The translations under genes and the position numbers were made by a program. A DNA stretch of 64,000 nt from Paratinospora sagittata (Eukaryota > Streptophyta > Magnoliopsida > Ranunculales > Menispermaceae), in assembly GCA_035771175.1 (NCBI GenBank), contig CM069608.1:8583019-8647018 (forward strand), given 5' to 3'. Positions 50,401 to 59,400 of the stretch are shown here, one piece after another. Within the stretch, counting starts at the first letter, position 1; each line of letters opens with the position of its first letter. The notes beneath the pieces are model-generated. The model saw only the letters and a list, made by a program, of their open reading frames with translations, did no database searches and had not been told where the DNA came from.

Positions 50401-53400
50401 AGGGACACCATATATATATAGACATACTATGCAATAATTACAATTTTAGTAACTGCTAAATAAAACAACTACTAAAATTATCATCTTTTCTGGAAGGAAA
50501 TAAATCCCACAAATTTTGCTCTTCTTCACAACAATAAGGAAAAGAAGAAAGACCTTTACATGGTCTTTATTGATCTAGAGAAGGCATATGATAGAGTACC
50601 TAGAGAAATAATATGGTGGTGGGTTTTAGTGAAAAAAGGAGTTACTAATAGATACAATTCAATAGATACAAAGAATTGGCAAAATATTTGTATCATAGAG
50701 CAATAACTATTGTTAAAACAACAACAGGAGATAGTAGCGAGTTCCTAATTATTGTAGGTTTACAACTAAGGATTTGCTTTAAGTCTTTATCTTTTTGGGC
50801 TAGTTATGATGAATTGACCAAAAACATTCAAGAAAATATTCCATGGTGTATGTTATTTGTAGATGATATAGTTTTGATTGATGAAACTAAATTTGGAGTA
50901 AATGCTAAGACAGAGGTTTGAAGGGAGGTGTAAGAATCTAAAGGGTTCAAAAAAACTGAATGCATTACATGCAATTTTAGTGGTAGTAGATATACAAATG
51001 AAGAGATGGTGTTGATTGAAAGCCAAGAGATACCAAGGAGTGAAAATTTGAAGTATTTAGGGTTCGTTATTGATTAAGAAAGTGAAATAGTTGAGGATGT
51101 GAATCATAGAGTAAAAAAGGATCGGTCAAGGATCGAAAATTTGATTTCGACTTAACTTCGGTCACTTTCAAATTGGAATTAATTCGGAGAAGTTTAATTC
51201 GACATGGAGAATTTTTGTAAAAATTTGCTAAATTAAAGAAGTTCAGAGAATTTTTGTATTTATGCTTAAATATCTAGATTTATTGTAGTATAAGCTAAAA
51301 ACTAATATAAGTAAACACTTTTAATATATAAAAATACCAATAAGTGACCTCACAAAATCAATCTTGTTAAGTGGGTTGATGAATTTGAAATGATGGCTTT
51401 TGGTCTTAATTCATTTTCTTTGTTTTGATATTTAATTTTGTGACCATATACTTTGTTAGTTTGAATTCTATCATACTTAATTTATTAGTTTATTATTTAA
51501 ATGTATTTTTTTAATCTCGTTTTATAAGAGTTAACTAAAAGAAGATGGCTTTGGGAACACTTTTAATTTCTTTTTAAGTTTTTATCTTATTTCAACTTTA
51601 TTTATTTATTTTTATTTATTTTTGCTTCTTTTCTTATCTTTTTGGTAAAGGATATCCCATAAACTACATAATTTGTGAGCTTGTTAAATTATTTTTTAAA
51701 ATTTATATTGCTATATTGGTTGATGATGTTGAAAATAATACATAATTATTGGTAGTTTTTTGTTTTCTATTGATAAAATAACAATTTTTTTACTTCTCTG
51801 TCGAATTTCATCAAATTTTATCAATTTTTTTGTCAATTTTTTGCATTTTTTAATTGAAAAATAGAAATTTTATCGAATTTTGTCGAGTTTTTCGAATTTA
51901 ATCGAATTATTTCGACAATTTTTTGCATTTTTTATTTTACATCCACTTCGCACTTCGATGGTAAAAAAAAGGGAAATAATTCATGAAAGTTCGCCGAATT
52001 TCGGGGAATTTTAGCCATGGGATCGGTTAAATGGAGGAATGCAGTTGAAGTATTATATGATTGACACATCTCATTGAAGTTGAAAGGAAAATTTTGTAAA
52101 ACCGCTATTAAGCTTGGTATACTATACGGAAAAGAATGTTGGGCAATAAAGAAACATGCGAACAAACTAATTGTAATGGAAATGTGCATACTAAAATGGA
52201 TATATATTAAAGTATAGAATTAGAAATGAACGTATTCGAGAAAAGGTAGGAGTAGCCCCAATCGAAGATAAAATGAGACACCGATTAAGGTGGTTTGTAT
52301 ACATATAACTTGACCTTTAGATGCTCTAGTTAGGAAGAATGATCTTTTAACCATCCATGGTAATGATAGAAGTAGAGATAGACCTAAAATAATATGGACA
52401 AAAATAATAGAGAAAGATATAACTATTTGTAATTTAAATGTCGACTTACCCCTGGATAGAGCGGAGTGGAGGAAGTAGATTCAGGTAGCCCACCCCATGC
52501 AGTTAGGAAACGATTTTGCTGAGTTGAGTCAAGTATTTTTCATGTAATAGTTTATGTATTATTGATTTACTCTGTCTTTGTTAGTGATCTTGCGATTTTC
52601 ACCTTATCTACAAATTGGTTTGAATGAGCTATTGAAAGGTTTTAATGGGTTTGATTTTTGTGACTGATTTATTCTCTCCTCATCTTGTTCTCAATTTTAC
52701 TGTTGGTTCTTCTTGAAATTTCTACCATTCATCTATCATTAATGCAAGGGTTGATTTATTACCATGAAGTTGTATAGCTATCTAACTCCAATGAGGCTTA
52801 CAGAATTCCTTTTCTAATTTAACCCGCAATATTTTTTATCAAAGGTTTACTTGCGTTACATGTGCCATTGGCTAGTGATGTTTATTGATTTTCAACATGT
52901 GAGTCCGGCATGTCATTCAGTGTCCTATTAAGTTTGCTTTGAGATTTTTATAGAATGGCATTTATGTTTTGTTAATTTCCTGATCATGCAGGGTTCTGCA
53001 AATGTTGGAAAGTCTGCATTTATCAATGCTCTACTCAGTAAGTTACGGAAGCTAGATGTTTTCTTGTAGGTTAAGTCTAGTTTGAATTGTCATTTAAGGA
53101 AATTCAAAATTCTTTGTAGTAAGTCTTTGTATTCACCCTGAGCTTCACAACTTGACATATTAAAAATTGGTATTAGCTTGATGAAGATTGAGTGCAACTG
53201 GAATTAACTAGATATTATCCCATTTATTGAAGTTTATAGACTTAGTGCCAAAACATGGGAGAAACACGCGATACTACACAGGACTTATTCCAGATGAAAT
53301 GATAAAAGAGTGGAGTGCAGGAAGCGGATTAATGTAGGTGACCTCGTGTAGTTGGGAAAAGGCTTAGTTGAGTTGAGTTGCTAGTTGTTTATTAGAGAAA

Positions 53401-56400
53401 CTTTTCTCACATTGAACATATGTCTTATGTTCCATTATTAGTAATTGATAGACTTGAGAATAGATGCTTGTTATCTTTTGACTTAAAGTCACTATAAATA
53501 TCTTACTAAAAAATTAAAAATCATGTGTAATAGCCACTGAAGGGTGAATAGTTCTGTGCAGCTAGATCTGTTTGTCTGTAAAACAAAAATAGAGGAAAAA
53601 ATTTAATTGCAATAGTATTGTAATTAATTGATTACAATTCTGGTATTGATTGTAAATACATAATGGCTATCTTGTAATATCATGAAACAAATGTGCTTGC
53701 CTAGGTTGAAGAAAATTGAAAAATTGGATTCTCTTCATGCTTATGCTTTTCTTTCTATAGAATTTCAAAGACGAATGCAAATTGGCCAAGGGCATTGTAA
53801 ATACATAAATCTACTGAATCTACAACTCTACGCATTTGAAATGCTTCATTTTACTAATACAAGAGCTTTTTGGTGGGACAATAGTTTCACTCACCATAGC
53901 TTTGTTTGCTAATCCTTGCGTGTTTAAAAAGTCATTTTTACCTAACGATAAAAACACCGACTTCAGGAAAGGTTTTCTTTTAATTATTTAATTTATTTTT
54001 TATTTTTTAAGAACTTGAGAACTATTAACAAAGTGATCATTTGTCACATGACATCCACCCAAAAGCAACTAGTAAAAAGAGTGGAGGAATCGAACCAGTC
54101 ATTGTTGTTGTTGTTGTCATGACCTATTGTACAATTAGACTCCTTTTTGTAAAGCATTTGTAATAGAAGAAAACACTTCATTGAAGTCCAACCCCTCGTG
54201 TATAACCCTTTGCTACCAAGTGAGCTTTGTACGTTGCATCATTTACGCTAGAAGTCCCTTCTTTCCTTTTGAAAACCCACTTGCATCCAACAATTTTCTG
54301 ACCGTCAAATTTCTTGACTAGCTCTTATGTATGATTTTGGTGAAATGACTCAATCTCTTCATCCATGGAAATAGTCCACTTTGCAAAATCTTAACGTTCT
54401 CCAAGGAGGCTCCAAATGTTTTAATACTGAGGCATCTTCCTAATTGTTGAGGGGTTTATTGTTCATGGGAGACTCGTCTTAGACTAACGTTTTAATGTTG
54501 TTCATCGTGATTGCATTGTCTTCTAGGTTATTGTTGGTGATCAACTGTTTTCATTTATATAAGATTGTTTCAAGCTGTGGAATAAAATTTGATGTCCTTA
54601 TCAAACTTCTCTAATATCTTAATCAGTGGACCATAGAAAAAGGTTGCTTGGTGCATGAAGCTCCTGCCTATGAGTAGGATCTCAAGGAAGGGTCGGACCA
54701 GTTTTTCGGTCTATTATATGCAACCTTACCTTGCATCACAAGAGGTTGTTTCCACGACTTGAACCCATGGCCACATGATCATATGGCAGCAACTTTTACC
54801 GTTACACCAAGGTTCCCCTTCTAATGGATCATGAATTGAATGTAAATAAAAATTTCCTGAAGTTCTTTGTTATTTTGTTGCACTTCTTCGCTTTTATCTA
54901 AAAAATCTTGAACTAATCCAACATAAAGGCATTTAATTCAACTTCCCTGAATTAATTCAAAATTTTAGGTAATTGAAGTTTAGGGGTGAAACCCAATTTT
55001 TGTTCGATGCTATGAGCTTGTGTCCTAACTTGATAGGTCTTTTGCATATGTAAGTTCGTAAGTGGTACAAATGCCTCTGTTTTATTCTCTATCAGCCTTC
55101 CTTTCATGTTCAATTGATTTAGAGCTGCATATGATTTATAATGATTGCCATGGTTGCATCTCTTGTTTTGTTATTTTTATGCAATATCAACTCCTTTGGT
55201 ATTTGAGAATACAGTTTTATTTACTAAATTGCTTTGACATTTCCAAGCGGAATACGTGATTGCGTTCGGAAGCTTGAGCTTGAAATTCTTTTTCCTTCTA
55301 ACCAAAAAAAAAAAAAAAAAAGAAACCTTTTTCCAACTTTCAATAATATACTTGTACTTCTCTCCCATTACTTTCTGCTAGTTGACATGAAGTGTCTCTG
55401 AATTGCTGTTTTCTTAGCTTAATAGGGTGAGTTTGAATTTTCATAATGAGTAGTTTAATCTTTATTGTGAATATTTTCTTCTTCAAATGAAAGAGATGAT
55501 GGCCGAGAAGGATCCAGTTGCTGCAGCTGCCAGAAAATACAAGCCAATCCAGTCTGCTGTTCCTGGAACTACCTTAGGCCCAATTCAGATTGATGCCTTC
55601 TTCGGAGGGGGGGTATGTTTATCATCAGTCTGCCTGTTTGTCTTTATTTCCATCTTTTCTTAACTTTCTGTTCCTAATCTCTCTCTCAATACATATGTAA
55701 CGTAGTGTATTTATGTGTGCATGTATTTCATATGCTGTTGTTTGTCTATAGCGTTTTTGGGTTTGTGTTTTTCCTTGAGTTGGATGCATAATGGTATTCC
55801 TCCTGTGCTTTGGTCAATTTTTTTAATTATTTATTTTTTTGAGTCGGTTTGATTCTTATCCATCCAATTTTATATCTATATATAATTGAGAGTAATAAGA
55901 ATGATGACAGTAATAATAATAATAATAATAATACTAATCTTATATATAACAAGACTTTATTTTTTATTCAAAAAAGTTAGTTTTAGTGTTGGCAAGGTTA
56001 ATAGTAATTTTTATCTTTCAACTAATCTCCAACTCTTGCATACCATCTTGTACTTTTTCGGCTTTTCTTGTTCATTTGTTTCCCCTTCTAATATCTTACC
56101 TACCCTCATTCTTCTTTACAATTACAAAGAACATCTTTGCCCTTTCACTTTCATCAGAAGACATTTATATTTTTTCGTACAAAATATTTTTCATGTAATT
56201 GCTAAAAACGATGCTAATATTGTATTATTATAATAATATTGTAGATCTCAATATCTATTTAAAAATTGAGGCCATAACATTGTTATTAAAGCTTTCTCCT
56301 GAATTTATGGGTTGACTAAGCAAGACCCGTTCCTTGTTCTTAAATCATGCCTTTTGTTAATCTAATTGTTGCTACCTTGAGCTATGGCATTTTATTGTCT

Positions 56401-59400
56401 TCTCTCATTCTTTTCTGAATTTTTTTTTTCGCTTAAACTTGCCTTGTAAATGTGCCCGTCATTGATCTGTTCCATTGTTGTGGAACTTTATTATCATAAT
56501 ATTGTCATCATTCCCTAACATGGGTGTGGGAGAAGTGTGGTACTGGGTTGAAAGATGCTGTAAAAGTTTTTCTATGTGCTTACATGAATACTTGGACCAT
56601 GACTATTGATTGTTTTGTGTGTTACAGAAATTGTTTGATACGCCTGGAGTGCATCTCCACCATAGGCAAGCAGCAGTGGTTGATTCAGAAGATTTACCTG
56701 CCCTTGCTCCTCAAAGTCGTCTCAGAGGACAATCATTCCCTGTACACACTCTTCTGCCGATCAATCTCTTAAAGTTCTTAATGTTTTCCTACTTGTTAAA
56801 TTATTCTTCTTGGTTAAATTTATGTCAGGTGCCATCTGGTGAGAGAGAAGCAAACGAATTGGAAGGATTTTCATTATTTTGGGGAGGTCTTGTTAGAGTT
56901 GATGTCTTAAAGGTTCTTATTGCTGTCTGATTTATTTTTTGCAGTCTGACTGGTGTAGGGTGTGTAATCTTAGCTTGATTGACTAATTTTAGACAGAACT
57001 GCAGGTTCTTCCATCAACCTCACTAACATTCTACGGCCCAAAGGCATTGCGGATATATATGATCCCCACCTCCAAGGCCGATGAGTTTTACCAAGTAATG
57101 TCTATCTATGGCATTTGTAGCTTTCTGAAGTTTATGACTTGATTTCTGTTGTTCTTTTCATGTCAGTTGAAAATTGCGTTATACAATTTGGCCTTTTTTT
57201 ATTGTTCACTCGGTAAACGGTTCTCTCTCTCTCTCTTTTTTTTTTTTTAAATATATTGCATCTCTTCTATATGAGAAAGCACTATTTGGAATGGGACTTG
57301 TGCATCAAGTTTGCCATCATTTTAGAAGAAAAAAGTTACCATTTGCATTATTAATGCACGAGGTATGATAAATGGATTTTTTTTATTTGTCTGAAGCATT
57401 TAAATGTAGTAAGAACTTAGAATTGTACTTTCCAATGTCTTGGTATCTTGTACCACCAAAACTTTTGCCAGCATGTTTCTTGGTCTTTTCCCATAATCTC
57501 TTTTCTTATGAGTTCTGGTTTTCTTGTTTCTCTTGTAGAGCCTTAAACCTAGATCAATGATGCTATATTGGCATATTGGCAGATCATGACATTAATCTTC
57601 AACTGCTCATTTATGATTGTATTTTACTTCATGTACTCTGATGTCTTATTGAATTGGGAAAAGGGTTTGTTGAGTTGAGTTGAGACTTTAATGTCTTTTC
57701 TTTAATTTTTCGTGCTTTTTATATTTTTAATTTTATTTTTTGTTTTTATTTTGTTGGAACTAGTGAAGATGATGTATTTCTGTTCTCTTTGTATTGTTCG
57801 CTTTCACAAATTTTGTTGTTGCCAATTGATTTTTGCAGAAAGAACTAGGTGTTTCATTAACACCTCCCACTGGGAAAGAAAAAGGAAATAATTGGCCAGG
57901 GCTTCAAGCTGTTCGTCAACTGCAAATAAAGTTTGAAGATCAGAAGAGGTATGATTTCCTACTAGATTTTATTAATGGTGATCAGCATCTACTTCCATCC
58001 GCCTCTGTAAGAACATGAGATGATGTTAAACTAATGTTTTTTCCCTTTTATTTTCATACTTAATGAAGAACTCCTTCATTTTTTTATTCTTTGTTGGGCA
58101 CGTTTGGCATTTACTTCCCAGCAATCAAGCTTGGGTTAAAAATTTACATTTTTTAACATAAGGTTTGAACGATTGTGAAGCATAATTGAGGTAGTTTGCC
58201 TTAAGGCGGTATCAGGCATAAGGCCTAAAATAATAAATAAATTAGAAATATCCACAAAATTTCAAAAATTAGTACATATATTAGTAATATAAATTCTAAA
58301 GAAGAAAAATAGGAACTCGTTTGATAAGTGTTGAGAACTGGAATGATTTTTCTTAACATTAATTGTGTTCATTGTAGTGTAAATCTGCCTCCTTCGGTTC
58401 TGTCTTTGCTTTCCTAGGTCTAGCTAGTGGTTCTCGTTGTGCCATACCACAAAGGGGTAGTCGCATTTGCCTTCCATCGCCTTTGGCCTTCTCAATTTTT
58501 CATTAACATCATTAAGAACTAAAGAGCATATCATGTTTCAAACTTTTAGAATTTCAAGTTTTATTCTATTTAAGGCTCAAAGAAATAGAAAGTTAGCCAA
58601 TACATTGAATAAATATTAGTTCATTGCCCTTCTCACCATTTTTTTAAACTGTTTGTTTAGTATTATTGTTGTTAATTTCCCCTTTATGAAAGGGAAATCA
58701 TCCTTATCCATCAAAACTAAAATAATTAGTTAGTGTCCAAGAACTATTATCATAAATTTATTATTATTATTTATTAAATCAAGCTTAATATGGAAAAGTT
58801 GAAGCTTAAGCCTCACTCTACCTTAAGGGGGCGTTCGATATGGGGTAATCTTGGAGATAGGAATGAGAATCTTAAAGATTTTCATGTTTGTTTCACTATT
58901 TGCGTTTTTGTTTTGGTGGGAAAGTGATTCCCGGGAAAGTAGGATTCCCACCTATCATGGGAAAGTGATTCCCATCCAGATTGGTGGTATTCACTTTCTT
59001 CGATAAAGTGATTACTACGGGAAAGTTATTTTTATATTCACTTATTATGTTAATTTTAATATTATCAAGTTTTAAATTATTTTTTACAATACTATATTAT
59101 TTTATTAGTATAATATTAATACATTAAATTTTAAATTATTTTAGTAATTGCATATTAAAAGATTTTAACTTCCTTAAAATTATTTTAATATTAATTTTAA
59201 TTTTGAAATAATATTAAATAAATTTAATTTTATTATTTTTTTGAATTAATTAATTACTTTTATTTAAAAATTAGTTAACTTTATTTCACAATTAGCAAAT
59301 TCTATTCAAAATTAACTAATTTTATTAAAAGATTAAATAAATTTATGAAAAATTAAATAATTTAGTCAAGAAATAAATAATAAAAATAAATATGAAATAT

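Larger units (their letters stand above)
42960..50533 (-). mobile_element. Copia-4: oldest family member, with nested L1
   Basis: LTRs 42960-43221 and 50291-50533, about 9% diverged including indels. Perfect duplication ATAAG (42955-42959 and 50534-50538). PBS complement at 50279-50290 and polypurine complement at 43222-43230. L1-B is inserted at 43980-47037. The Gag N-terminal domain and zinc knuckle are absent. Confidence 0.9.
42545..52560 (+). mobile_element. RTE-type LINE, split by copia-4 and a hAT-like element
   Basis: Three pieces read in order on the + strand: 42545-42959 ([47 protein letters not shown]), 50539-51118 ([25 protein letters not shown]) and 52028-52560 ([28 protein letters not shown], ending [12 protein letters not shown]). 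These are the signature blocks of plant RTE reverse transcriptase and C-terminus. Each piece has many stops. It is an old element serving as landing site. Confidence 0.85.
53038..55493 (+). other. Intron 7 (2.5 kb) with repeat fragments
   Basis: Holds an RTE tail (53220-53400), a copia reverse-transcriptase scrap (54150-54480) and a SINE (54637-54821). 53400-54130 and 54822-55493 are otherwise AT-rich with a GTTGTT run near 54105 and an A run near 55303. Confidence 0.75.
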
